NCBI GenBank assembly: GCA_015709595.1
Contig: CP054178.1
Span: forward strand, 806,001-870,000
Origin: Phycisphaeraceae bacterium
Lineage (GTDB): Bacteria > Planctomycetota > Phycisphaerae > Phycisphaerales > SM1A02
Reading direction: 5' to 3'
DNA: 64,000 bases
A model generated the notes under the pieces. That model searched no databases, was not told the origin of the DNA, and saw nothing but the letters and a program-made list of their open reading frames with translations. Each line of letters starts with the position of its first letter. The first letter of the stretch is position 1. Below are positions 31,936 through 41,468 of the stretch, in pieces. The translations under genes were made by a program, and so were the position numbers.

Positions 31936-32631
31936 GTGGCCAGACGATCTCGATCACGATCAACGTACCACCAGGATCCGCCTGCCGCGGGAGCGGCGGA
32001 TCGTCTCGACCACCTGACAAACGAGCTTCTCGCGGTGCGCGCCCAGGCGGGGGACCAGGAGGCGTTTTCGGAACTGGTCCGGCGTTTCGAGGGGCGGCTG
32101 TTCAACTTCCTTCGACGCCGCTGCGCGACCGACGAGGACGCCGCCGAATGCACCCAGAACACGCTGGTGCTGGCGTGGCAGGGGATCGGTCGGTACTCGC
32201 CCCGGTGGCGGTTCTCCACGTGGGTCTACACCATCGCGGTGCGGCAGTCGATCCAGCTGCTCCGTGATCGGTCAGCAAGACCCAGCGAATCCGGCGAGTC
32301 GATCTTCTCCGACCTGATGAGCCCGCAGGACGCTCCCGACCGGAAACACGAGCGCGAGGAGCTCCGAAGAAACGTATGGCAGGTGGCCCGTGAGCGTTTG
32401 ACGGAGGAGCAGCGCACGATCCTGTGGCTTCGCTTCGTGGAGGATTACGCCGTGCAGGACGTGGCCCGCATCATCGGACGCACGCCCGTCACCACGCGCG
32501 TGCTGCTCTTCCGAGCGCGGCAGGCGCTGCGGCGGCACCTCGAGGCGATCGAGGGGGCCTCGATGCGTCCTTCGCACGGTCGGGCCGTCATCGAACCCCT
32601 GCCCGCCGGCGCCGCGCTGGCGGCCGAGTGA
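31936..32631 (+). CDS. ECF-type RNA polymerase sigma factor
   Basis: Region 2 spans about residues 40-110 (FSELVRRFEGRLFNFLRRRC, DEDAAECTQNTLVLAWQGIG, RWRFSTWVYTIAVRQSIQLL). Region 4 spans 150-205 (LTEEQRTILWLRFVEDYAVQ, DVARIIGRTPVTTRVLLFRA). No region 3 is present, as in all group IV sigma factors. Start is GTG at 31936. The basic N-terminal 30 residues and the C-terminal 25 residues are extensions. A putative anti-sigma factor follows 27 bp downstream. Confidence 0.93.
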   Translation: MARRSRSRSTYHQDPPAAGAADRLDHLTNELLAVRAQAGDQEAFSELVRRFEGRLFNFLRRRCATDEDAAECTQNTLVLAWQGIGRYSPRWRFSTWVYTIAVRQSIQLLRDRSARPSESGESIFSDLMSPQDAPDRKHEREELRRNVWQVARERLTEEQRTILWLRFVEDYAVQDVARIIGRTPVTTRVLLFRARQALRRHLEAIEGASMRPSHGRAVIEPLPAGAALAAE

Positions 32632-32658
32632 CACGCGATTCAGGCACGTGGCGACGAT

Positions 32659-33264
32659 ATGGCACTGAGACAAGTACAACCCGATGCAACCGGCCGCGCC
32701 GTGCCAGGCCCCGAAGACCGGCTGGCGAATCGGCTGCGTCACGACGCCGCCGCGGTGCATCGCCCCGCTCCGGCCGACCTGCACGATCGGGTGATGCGCC
32801 GCCTCAACGTCCCCGTGAGCATGGAGAACGATTCGGTCTCCACGGTACTGGGTCGCATCGACCGGCGCCGCTGGCCCGCCGCTCTGGCCGCCTGCCTGGT
32901 CATCGCCGGCGGGGCGGCCGCGGGAATCGCCTTGATCGCATCATCATCCGGCCGCTCGACGCCAACGGTCGAAGTCGCGGCCGACACGGCCCGTTCGATG
33001 GCTCGGCTTCCGTCCGACGAATCGCCGATCGAACCTGCGACGCCGAGCGAGCCAGACCGAAGAACGCACGAATCGGCCCGCGAGGCATCATCAGTCGCGC
33101 TGGTTGATCGGCTGTTCTCGATCAATCTCAAGGCCGCCGCGACCCCGGTGGAGCAGCCGCTGGTGAACGAAGCCCGCGCCATTGTCCGCGCCGGCGAGGC
33201 GGTGCTGGATGGCGCGCTGGCCTACCTGCCGCCGACGCTTCGATCACGATTCGAGCGGCCCTGA
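32659..33264 (+). CDS. Putative anti-sigma factor, single-pass membrane protein
   Basis: A 201-residue protein. The N-terminal 85 residues are cytoplasmic and include PADLHDRVMRRLNV, as often seen in short anti-sigma regions. One transmembrane helix (WPAALAACLVIAGGAAAGIA) precedes a Ser/Thr/Pro-rich linker and a short C-terminal part (LVNEARAIVRAGEAVLDGAL). No zinc-binding anti-sigma motif HxxxCxxC is present. Role inferred mainly from position directly after the ECF sigma gene and from topology. Confidence 0.6.
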   Translation: MALRQVQPDATGRAVPGPEDRLANRLRHDAAAVHRPAPADLHDRVMRRLNVPVSMENDSVSTVLGRIDRRRWPAALAACLVIAGGAAAGIALIASSSGRSTPTVEVAADTARSMARLPSDESPIEPATPSEPDRRTHESAREASSVALVDRLFSINLKAAATPVEQPLVNEARAIVRAGEAVLDGALAYLPPTLRSRFERP

Positions 33265-33296
33265 GGCATTCCCGACGCATCCGGACGCCGCACGGT

Positions 33297-34244
33297 TCAC
33301 GGCGTCTGGGTTGGCGCTGGCAGCAGCGCCGACAGGTCGAGGCCGCGGAGCGACTCCATCGCCATGTCGTCAGTCCAGTCGAATCGCAACGGCGTGATGG
33401 TGATCCGCCCCGCGCGGAACGCCGCCGCGTCGCTGCCGGCAGGCGGCTCACCGGCCGGCGCCGCCACGGCCCGGTAGCGAACCTCGCCGGTCGCTTCGTC
33501 CCGCGTTTCCTGGTAGCGGTCGATGCGGAATGAACTGCCGCCCATACGGGCCGCGGTTACGCCCCGGATGGCCGCGGGATCGGACGACGGCACGTTGATC
33601 GAGTACACGGTGTGCGGCGTCCAGCCATGCCGTGTCATGGCCTCGATGAAGCGGGCCGTGACGGCGGCGGAGAAAGCGAAATCCTGCCCGCGCGACCCCT
33701 GAGACACGGCGATCGACGGCAACCCAAGCATCGCACCTTCCAGCGCGGCGCCCACCGTCCCCGACAGGTGCGCCACCTCGCCGATGTTGGCCCCGGCGTT
33801 GATGCCTGAGACCACCAGGTCAAACTTCCGTTCGCGGCCCAGGTGGACGACTCCGAAATTGACGGCGTCCGCGGGTGTGCCCCCCACCGCGCAGGCGAAG
33901 ACGGCGCCATCCATGGTTCGCTCCTCCACCCGCAACGGCTGAGACAGAAACGTGGTGGCGTGGCTGATGCCCGACTTGTTCTCCATCGGGGCGGCGACAA
34001 CCACATCGCCAAGCCGAGAGAGCTCCTTCACGAGCGCGAGGAGGCCTGGAGCGTCGATTCCGTCGTCATTCGTGACGAGGATGCGAAGCGGCTCGGACAG
34101 CGGGGTTCCAGACGACACCGCGGCGACGAACTCGCTCGACGCGCCGATTTCGACGCCGGGAGGCGAGCCGCGCCACCACCCCGTGGTGACCACAAGGCCA
34201 GCGATCAAGAGCGACCATCGAACCAGGTTGGCGACATGGGACAT
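33297..34244 (-). CDS. surE: SurE-like 5'/3'-nucleotidase with N-terminal signal or anchor
   Basis: SurE removes phosphate from nucleoside monophosphates and short polyphosphates. Motifs: RILVTNDDGIDAPGLLALVK (metal-binding Asp-Asp), SGISHATTFL, GTPADAVNFG, and VVSGINAGANIGEVAHLSGT. Unusually, the family domain begins only at about residue 54. It is preceded by a hydrophobic segment (LVRWSLLIAGLVVTTGWW) and a linker, so the enzyme is probably exported or membrane-tethered, whereas SurE is normally cytosolic. The ATG at 34244 is chosen; an earlier in-frame start would only lengthen the cytoplasmic tip. Confidence 0.88.
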   Translation of the reverse strand: MSHVANLVRWSLLIAGLVVTTGWWRGSPPGVEIGASSEFVAAVSSGTPLSEPLRILVTNDDGIDAPGLLALVKELSRLGDVVVAAPMENKSGISHATTFLSQPLRVEERTMDGAVFACAVGGTPADAVNFGVVHLGRERKFDLVVSGINAGANIGEVAHLSGTVGAALEGAMLGLPSIAVSQGSRGQDFAFSAAVTARFIEAMTRHGWTPHTVYSINVPSSDPAAIRGVTAARMGGSSFRIDRYQETRDEATGEVRYRAVAAPAGEPPAGSDAAAFRAGRITITPLRFDWTDDMAMESLRGLDLSALLPAPTQTP

Positions 34245-34375
34245 GGCGATTGCGTCTCCGAGGGCTGGTGGGGCGTCCGCGAGTGTACCGGTCAATCGGT
34301 CTCGGAGCCGCGGCGCCTCGGCTCGGATATGCTGGACGACCGCAATCGCGGCCCCAGGTGACCGGAGTGGCGAGG

Positions 34376-34696
34376 ATGCCTGATTTCATTCCCGTGATGC
34401 GAACCGCCGACCTGTCCCCCGGGCAGGTTCGATGCGTCGAGGTGTGCGGCCGCGAGATCGCCATCTACAACCTTGCCGGTCAGTTCTACGCCACGGATGA
34501 CCGATGCACCCACGCTGAGGCGTCGCTGAGTGAAGGGCAGATTCAGGGTGACGAGATCGTCTGCCCGCTGCATTTCGCCACTTTTGACATCCGAACCGGC
34601 GCCTGCACCGGACCTCCCGCGACTGATGACGTGCGGACATACCCGGTGCGGGTGACTCCATCGGGTGAGATTGAGGTCGCTGTCGGAATGACCTGA
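34376..34696 (+). CDS. Rieske-type [2Fe-2S] ferredoxin (NirD-like)
   Basis: A 106-residue single-domain Rieske protein with cluster ligands in DDRCTHAEASLSEG (CxH) and VCPLHFATFDIRTG (CxxH). GPPATDDVRTYPVRV is typical of biphenyl-dioxygenase-type ferredoxins and NirD. Such proteins carry electrons to oxygenases or form part of nitrite reductase. No partner is adjacent. GGAG/GAGG precedes the ATG at 34376. A link with the Rieske oxygenase at 21.6-22.7 kb is possible but unproven. Confidence 0.9.
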   Translation: MPDFIPVMRTADLSPGQVRCVEVCGREIAIYNLAGQFYATDDRCTHAEASLSEGQIQGDEIVCPLHFATFDIRTGACTGPPATDDVRTYPVRVTPSGEIEVAVGMT

Positions 34697-34797
34697 AAAC
34701 GAGCACACTGAGAATGTGGGCAAGATGTGGAGAACTGGTGGGGAATCGTCTGAGATCGGGCCGGTGCGGGATCGTGGTGGAAAATTCAGGGGGTCGG

Positions 34798-34825
34798 TTG
34801 ACTCGGTTGGGTGCGTCGGTATCAT
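34798..34825 (+). promoter_or_regulatory. 16S rRNA promoter
   Basis: TTGACT (34798-34803) and TATCAT (34820-34825) are separated by 16 bp, about 394 bp before mature 16S. Five of six -35 bases match consensus. It is the best sigma-70-like site between the Rieske ferredoxin gene and 16S. Confidence 0.6.
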
Positions 34826-34882
34826 TCGAGGTTCGCCGGTTGGGCGACTGATCGGCGAGGGGTATCTATCCCCCTGAATCGG

Positions 34883-34894
34883 GCTCTTTGGCAA
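34883..34894 (+). promoter_or_regulatory. boxA-like antitermination element in the 16S leader
   Basis: GCTCTTTGGCAA closely resembles the bacterial boxA consensus (TGCTCTTTAACA) used by NusB/NusE to prevent early termination in rRNA transcripts. It lies about 55 bases after the predicted transcription start. Further down, GATCGGGC/GCCCGATC (about 35048-35066) and ACCGGC/GCCGGT (about 35191-35206) form hairpins that may guide processing. Confidence 0.5.
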
Positions 34895-35218
34895 GTGAAC
34901 AGTTGGGTACGCCGCGAGGATGTGACCGTCATCCGCGTCTTTCACAAGGGCGCGGGTGCGGAACTGGAAGGTTCGGTCTCACAGCCCGTCCTTCCATCAA
35001 ACATCCTTGTGATGTCCAAGAAAGGTCAGTTCCAAGGACCTCTCTCGATCGGGCTTGCCCGATCGGACAGAGATGTTTGAGAACTTCCCGACGGGTCAGC
35101 CGCCCGTCGGCGCCGGTTGATTGGAGACCGGCGGACCGTCCGATCCGCGTCAAGCGGGTCGGTCGCCAGGGCTCAACTTTCAGTTGAATCGAACCGGCTT
35201 CGGCCGGTGAAGAAACAT

Positions 35219-36913
<1,695 letters not shown>

Positions 36914-36946
36914 AGCCCCGCCATCATCGGCGGGGCCTTTTTCTTT
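36914..36946 (+). terminator. Rho-independent terminator of the 16S transcript
   Basis: Perfect 7-bp stem CCCCGCC/GGCGGGG with a 6-base loop (36916-36935), followed by CCTTTTTCTTT. It ends the 16S unit about 230 bases after the mature 3' end, confirming that 23S is not in this transcript. Confidence 0.85.
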
Positions 36947-37068
36947 CCCATTCGAAGCCAATCGCCCCGCACCACGCCCGCCGTGACTTCGTACCATCTG
37001 GCCGCTCCGGTGCATCTCTCAACAACACGGCGCACGCATCGAGGCGACATCCACTGAAAGGCCAATCC

Positions 37069-37533
37069 ATGCCTCGTTCTCAACTCGCGGCTTCCCTGGT
37101 CCTGGCAATCGCGGCCGCCATGCTCACCCTGCCCGGCTGCAAAGGCGAATCCGGCGGAGGCGGAACGGGCGGCGCAGGGACCGGGGACTCGGCAGTTCCC
37201 CCCACCGGCGGCGGCGGCTTCGACATCGGCAGCGTCGGCGAAACCGCTGGCAAGGCGTTCAACGACCTCAAGAGCCGGTTCTCCGGCGCCGTCTCCGAGG
37301 CGGAAACGAAGATCGCCGCCCTCAAGACCAAGGCCGACACCCTCAAGGACGAGCGGCTCAACACCCTCATGGGCTCGATCAACGCCAAGCTCACCGAGGT
37401 CAAGGCCGCCGTCAAGAGCATGGTGGACAGCGGCTCGGACGCCACCAGGTCTACGGTGGAGAAACTGGTGGGCGAACTCAACGCGCTGATCGAGCAGGGT
37501 GCGAAGCGGGCCGACGAGCTGTCAGCCGGGTGA
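37069..37533 (+). CDS. Small helical lipoprotein
   Basis: A 154-residue protein with a lipoprotein signal peptide (SQLAASLVLAIAAAMLTLPG then Cys). A Gly-rich linker (GESGGGGTGGAGTGDS) leads to a long amphipathic helical region (GKAFNDLKSRFSGAVSEAET, KIAALKTKADTLKDERLNTL and on), which suggests a coiled coil. It recalls small murein-associated lipoproteins, but no family is assigned. The frame is open far upstream; the lipobox fixes the start at 37069. Its 3' end overlaps the convergent methyltransferase gene by 12 bp. Confidence 0.75.
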   Translation: MPRSQLAASLVLAIAAAMLTLPGCKGESGGGGTGGAGTGDSAVPPTGGGGFDIGSVGETAGKAFNDLKSRFSGAVSEAETKIAALKTKADTLKDERLNTLMGSINAKLTEVKAAVKSMVDSGSDATRSTVEKLVGELNALIEQGAKRADELSAG

Positions 37534-38406
37534 CGCGGCCTGACGCATCCCCTTCGACCGCTCGTAGAGAAACACCGCCGCCGCGGTGGCGACGTTGATC
37601 GACGGCACCCCGGGCGCCATCGGAATGGCGTACGTGCCGGCGCAGCGCGCCAGCGTGTCCGCTCTCACGCCATGCCGCTCGGCGCCGAGCACAATGGCCA
37701 CGCGCCCTCCGCGCGGCAACTGTTCAATCGGTTGCGCTTCGGCGATTGTCTCCGCCGCGAGCAGGTCGAATTTCCAACTCGACGGCAACTCCGCCAGCAG
37801 GCCGCGCCAGTCTGACGCGATGGCCCAGGGCACGTTGAAGACGTGACCCATGGACACTCGGATCGACAGCCGGAAGAGGGGATCGGCGCAGGCGTCATCC
37901 AGGATGACGCCGTCGGCGCCGAACGCCGCCGCGTTGCGGAAGATGGCGCCGATGTTGTCCTTGTTGGTCACGCCTTCCACCAGCAGCAGGGTGCAGCGCG
38001 GCTTCTCACTCAACTGTTCCAGCGTTCGCGCGGGGTCAACCTCGCCTGGCGATGGTCGCCACGCCGCCGCCAGGGCGCCGCCGTGATGCCGGTAGCCGGC
38101 GATGGCCCGCATCATGGGCTCGGGCGCCACGTACACCGGCGGCACCGCGTGCGCCTGGGACCAGGCGCTCTCGATCGCCGACCGCAAGGACCGGAACTGC
38201 TCCGGTGAAAGCAGCATCGACTTGACGCGGAACCGCCGGCTTTCCAGCAGGCGGCGAATGACCATCTCCGACTCGGCCATGAAGAGCCGGTTGGATGTGC
38301 CGCGCGGCGCCAGCCCGCCGCCGCCGCGCAGGTCGGCGTCGCGCACGTCGCGGTACTCCGCCACGCGAGGGTCATCCATGCGCTCGATCGCGACGGGGTC
38401 CATCAC
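37522..38406 (-). CDS. SpoU/TrmH family RNA 2'-O-methyltransferase
   Basis: A 294-residue SPOUT enzyme that methylates ribose in tRNA or rRNA. The N-terminal substrate-binding part includes LFMAESEMVIRRLLESRRFR. The three SpoU motifs are LLLVEGVTNKDNIGAIFRNA (motif 1, with the catalytic Arg), IVLGAERHGV (motif 2) and YAIPMAPGVPSINVATAAAV (motif 3, forming the trefoil knot). The exact RNA target cannot be told. It overlaps the convergent lipoprotein gene. Confidence 0.92.
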   Translation of the reverse strand: MMDPVAIERMDDPRVAEYRDVRDADLRGGGGLAPRGTSNRLFMAESEMVIRRLLESRRFRVKSMLLSPEQFRSLRSAIESAWSQAHAVPPVYVAPEPMMRAIAGYRHHGGALAAAWRPSPGEVDPARTLEQLSEKPRCTLLLVEGVTNKDNIGAIFRNAAAFGADGVILDDACADPLFRLSIRVSMGHVFNVPWAIASDWRGLLAELPSSWKFDLLAAETIAEAQPIEQLPRGGRVAIVLGAERHGVRADTLARCAGTYAIPMAPGVPSINVATAAAVFLYERSKGMRQAASPG

Positions 38407-38449
38407 GGGCGAAGGATAGCAACGCCTCGCGCCGACCTGATTCCGATCG

Positions 38450-39172
38450 TCAGAACGGCACGCTGATGCCGGCGTATCCCAGCAGACTGTCGCGGCCGGG
38501 GTTGGAGTCGGCGGTGTCCGCGTTGGAGATGTGGTGCCACCGCAGCCCGAGCATCATCCGCCAGTCGTTGCCGATGTCGAATGACGCGCCCACGCCGAGC
38601 TGCGGCGTGAAGTTGTAGTTCGAACCGTTGTCTGGCACGTCGTCGTTGGTTTTGAGGAAGCCCACGCCGCCATCCACGTAGAGCGACCAGGTATCCCGGG
38701 CGAGGAAGTGCCAACGCAGCAGGATGTTGAAGTTGCCGCCCCAGGCGTCGGGACCATCCTGGCCGAACTTGGCCAGACCCAGCTCGAAGTCCACGCTGAA
38801 GTTCCTGACCATGAAGTAGGTGAAACTGACCGCGCCGCCGAAGAAGTGCCCCGATTCGAAGTCGTCGCCATAGAAGCCCAGCACGTTGAAACGCCACGTG
38901 GCCGCGTCACCGAAGCGCCGCGCCGGGCCGGACGTCAGTCCAGCGGGGGGCGGCGCCGATGCGGCCTCGTCCTGCGACAGCACTCCCATCGAGACGACCG
39001 GAGCGGTCGCCGACACGTCGCCCACGTGGGCCTCTCCAACGTTCAAACGAACCGCGGCGCGCTCGGCGAATGTCGGACCGGGTTCGGACAGCCACTCGGC
39101 CGACGCCCCCGCGGACGGAATGCAGCAACACGCGAAAGTGAGCGGGAAAGCGAATCGGGAGCGTCGAACCAC
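38450..39172 (-). CDS. PagL-like lipid A 3-O-deacylase family outer-membrane protein
   Basis: A 240-residue exported protein. From about residue 95 the sequence is a row of amphipathic beta strands (WRFNVLGFYGDDFESGHFFG, AVSFTYFMVRNFSVDFELGL, LYVDGGVGFLKTNDD) ending in the aromatic GYAGISVPF, as in outer-membrane barrels. LRWHHISNADTADSNPG matches the PagL/acyloxyacyl hydrolase active site, in which His-x-Ser-Asn is catalytic. I start at the GTG at 39172, with AGAAGGGA upstream and a signal peptide following. It may trim acyl chains from lipid A, implying a lipid-A-containing outer membrane. An insert of 40 residues after the signal is unusual. Confidence 0.72.
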   Translation of the reverse strand: MVRRSRFAFPLTFACCCIPSAGASAEWLSEPGPTFAERAAVRLNVGEAHVGDVSATAPVVSMGVLSQDEAASAPPPAGLTSGPARRFGDAATWRFNVLGFYGDDFESGHFFGGAVSFTYFMVRNFSVDFELGLAKFGQDGPDAWGGNFNILLRWHFLARDTWSLYVDGGVGFLKTNDDVPDNGSNYNFTPQLGVGASFDIGNDWRMMLGLRWHHISNADTADSNPGRDSLLGYAGISVPF

Positions 39173-39444
39173 GATGAATCCCTTCTGGAATGAACACCAC
39201 GCGGACGGACCAACCTGCCGGTCAAGCGTGGAACGCGACGTGTGAGACGGATCACCCCTGCCCGAAGATGCCGGAGCGGAAAAAATACCGTGCCGCGCCA
39301 GCGCTGGCAAGTCGGCCTGCGCCAAGGATGATCGGCGGCATCGGGGTGACGACTTGAGGTGATCCCCGCTCTCGGGCGGCGGCCCGAATCAGGCACGTTT
39401 CCGTACTGGCATCACGCTCGTCACGTCGCTACGCTCTTGCCCGC

Positions 39445-40299
39445 ATGACTGAAGGACGAACATGGGTCGGCATCGGCGAAGCGCTGCTGTCCTCCGGGCC
39501 GGGCGGTGAGACGGTCGCCGGGCTGGCGGCGACTTGGCCCATGATGGCGGTTCGTCTGGGCGTCCCCGCGGTGACGGTGGCCCGCGTGGGGCAGGACGCC
39601 AACGGCGAGCGGATCGCACGCACCCTGCGCGAGCATGGCGTGGACGTCAGCGCCATGCAATACGATCCGGATCTGGCCACCGGGCGACTCACCATTCGCT
39701 CCCTCGCGGGGCGCATCACCAGCATGCTCGACGCCCGGGCCGCGTTTGACAACCTCCAGTGGGATTTCGACATGGAGGACGTCGCGCAGCAGGCCGACGT
39801 GGTGATGTTCGGCGATCTGGCCCGGCGCGAGGCCCAGACGCGCACCACCATCGACCGCTTTCTCACGTGCTGTCCGCATGCTCTGCGCGTGTATGACCTG
39901 ACGAACCGCGCCACGGACGCCATCGACCGGGCCGGCGCGGTGCGCGCCGCCTCATTCGCCCAGGGCGTGGTGATGGACGAGATCGCGGTTCGAGCCCTCT
40001 CGCCGGGCGAGCGCGACAAGCCGCTTGATCTGGCGGCAAGCTCGCTGCTGCGTCCGCTGGGCGTGCTCTTCATCGTGCTCTTCGACGGCGCATCCATGCG
40101 CGTCGTGAGCGAGTCGGGTGTGAGCGGAAGGGACGAGGCCATCGCGCCGGCAACTCGTGAGGCCGCATTGGCGGGACTGATCCGCGGGGTGCTCGATGGG
40201 CGCGACTGGCCGCGGTCACTCGTCGTCGCGGGCCGCGTGGCTCATCACGTTGCGTCCTCGTCGGGCGAACGAATCCCGGATGACCTGCTTCGCGCGTGA
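39445..40299 (+). CDS. PfkB-like sugar kinase family protein, degenerate catalytic motif
   Basis: A 284-residue ribokinase-fold protein: VTVARVGQDANGERIARTLR, EHGVDVSAMQYDPDLATGRL and DVVMFGDLARREAQTRTTID match the PfkB family. However, the C-terminal DTxGAGD motif holding the catalytic Asp and anion hole is absent: the expected place reads EAIAPATREAALAGLIRGVL. The N-terminal GGN-type signature is also weak. The protein may be a pseudokinase or bind sugar as a sensor. Start is the ATG at 39445. Confidence 0.75.
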   Translation: MTEGRTWVGIGEALLSSGPGGETVAGLAATWPMMAVRLGVPAVTVARVGQDANGERIARTLREHGVDVSAMQYDPDLATGRLTIRSLAGRITSMLDARAAFDNLQWDFDMEDVAQQADVVMFGDLARREAQTRTTIDRFLTCCPHALRVYDLTNRATDAIDRAGAVRAASFAQGVVMDEIAVRALSPGERDKPLDLAASSLLRPLGVLFIVLFDGASMRVVSESGVSGRDEAIAPATREAALAGLIRGVLDGRDWPRSLVVAGRVAHHVASSSGERIPDDLLRA

Positions 40300-40325
40300 C
40301 CGCGATCACGTGACGAGCATGACGC

Positions 40326-40370
40326 AAAAAAAGCCGCCGCCCGAATGCTCCGACACGTTCGGGCGGCGGT
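40326..40370 (-). terminator. Intrinsic terminator on the minus strand
   Basis: A 12-13 bp stem GCCGCCGCCCGAA/TTCGGGCGGCGG with a 12-base loop (40333-40369) is preceded on the plus strand by seven A, so on the minus strand it is followed by U7. No minus-strand gene lies upstream until 44 kb, so its client is unclear. In the plus direction it follows the PfkB-like gene but has no U-run. Confidence 0.65.
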
Positions 40371-40469
40371 GCGCCACGGCCTTGCGGCCGGGATATCCTC
40401 GACTGAACCCCCAACACTACACGCCTTGGTCCGGGCCGGTCAACGGAGAGAAACCGGATTCGTCAAAGA

Positions 40470-40497
40470 TTGATAAATCATTGTCTTGCAATAACTT
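40470..40497 (+). promoter_or_regulatory. Possible promoter of the Nudix gene
   Basis: TTGATA (40470-40475) and TAACTT (40492-40497) with a 16-bp spacer lie in a short AT-rich stretch just before the ATG at 40526. The -35 is good and the -10 is poor. Confidence 0.35.
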
Positions 40498-40525
40498 GCG
40501 TCAAAATGCCGCTTCCAGGCCATTC

Positions 40526-40993
40526 ATGCGCCCCACCAGCCGCCAAACAACCGGTCATCGTGAGTTCACCATCGCCCTGACGGTGGTCTGGCGCCTCACC
40601 GGACAGCGACTGGAGGTGCTGGTGACCCGCCGCCCCCTTGATGCCCACCTGGGCGGATTGTGGGAGTTCCCCGGCGGCAAGGTTGAGCACGATGAGGGGG
40701 TCGTCGAGGCCGCGGCGCGTGAGCTGGCCGAGGAGACCGGATTGCGAGTCAACCCGTCACAACTGACCTTCTTTCATGAAGTTACGCATCGGTATCCGGA
40801 CCGGACCGTGCGATTGATGGGCTTTCTGGCCCGCGTTCCGGAGGATGCCACGGTGCGGCATCTGGGGATCGCCGATCACGCCTGGGTTGGATTGGACCAA
40901 CTCGTCACCATCCCCTTCCCCCCTGCCAACGGGCCTCTCACTCAGGCGGCCCTCACCACGCTTCGGACAATCCAGACCACGAGTGACCGATGA
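40526..40993 (+). CDS. mutT: Nudix hydrolase, MutT-like (8-oxo-dGTP diphosphatase type)
   Basis: A 155-residue Nudix protein. The full Nudix box G-x5-E-x7-REUxEExGU is seen in GGKVEHDEGVVEAAARELAE followed by ETGL. GGLWEFPGGK and the acidic-aromatic FHEVTHRYPDRTVRL are typical of MutT, which removes oxidised dGTP from the nucleotide pool. The C-terminus HAWVGLDQLVTIPFPPANGP also fits the MutT/MutY-C type. The start at 40526 has no strong ribosome-binding site. Confidence 0.88.
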   Translation: MRPTSRQTTGHREFTIALTVVWRLTGQRLEVLVTRRPLDAHLGGLWEFPGGKVEHDEGVVEAAARELAEETGLRVNPSQLTFFHEVTHRYPDRTVRLMGFLARVPEDATVRHLGIADHAWVGLDQLVTIPFPPANGPLTQAALTTLRTIQTTSDR

Positions 40994-41468
40994 CTCCGCG
41001 GGACAGACCACAAGGCCATCGATCGCGGCAAGTTGAGAAGTTCGGGGAGTTTGGGTTTGGCGACGTCGGGTCATGTGATAGGATGAGTTTCGTCGCCTCA
41101 CCGGCCTCGCCTGCCGGCTGCCGCGCTGATTTCAGCGCCGAAGGCAGGGCGCCACCGACGTTTCCGGAGTCGCAGGAGGAGATCCGCCGCGTGGGGTCGT
41201 GGGGTTGAGGGGATAGGGCGTCGGCGAGACGCTCTGGTTCTTCCAGCGGGTGCGGCGTCCGCTGACAACCCGTGTGCCATCCGTCGCCGCCCGGCGGATG
41301 CGCTCAGAATCTGGCACCACGTGGTGGGCGGTCGGACCCGAGGAGAGGAGCGTCCGGCCGCCCTTCTTGTTTCGTTGCGGACCGGCGGGCTGACCGGGCT
41401 ACGCCTCTTCCGCAACCGCCGATCTCTCCGGCTCGAATCAGGCGGCGGTTCGATGTACGCTACCCGTC
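40994..41468. other. 475-bp interval with candidate promoter and palindrome
   Basis: No convincing gene. A plus-strand promoter-like pair TTGGCG (41057-41062) and TAGGAT (41079-41084), 16 bp apart, would start a transcript near 41091 and give a leader of about 380 bases before the first zinc-ribbon gene. Inside are a GCGCTGA/TCAGCGC stem near 41130 and the perfect palindrome CACCACGTGGTG (41315-41326), a possible operator. No known riboswitch or RNA was recognised. Confidence 0.4.
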
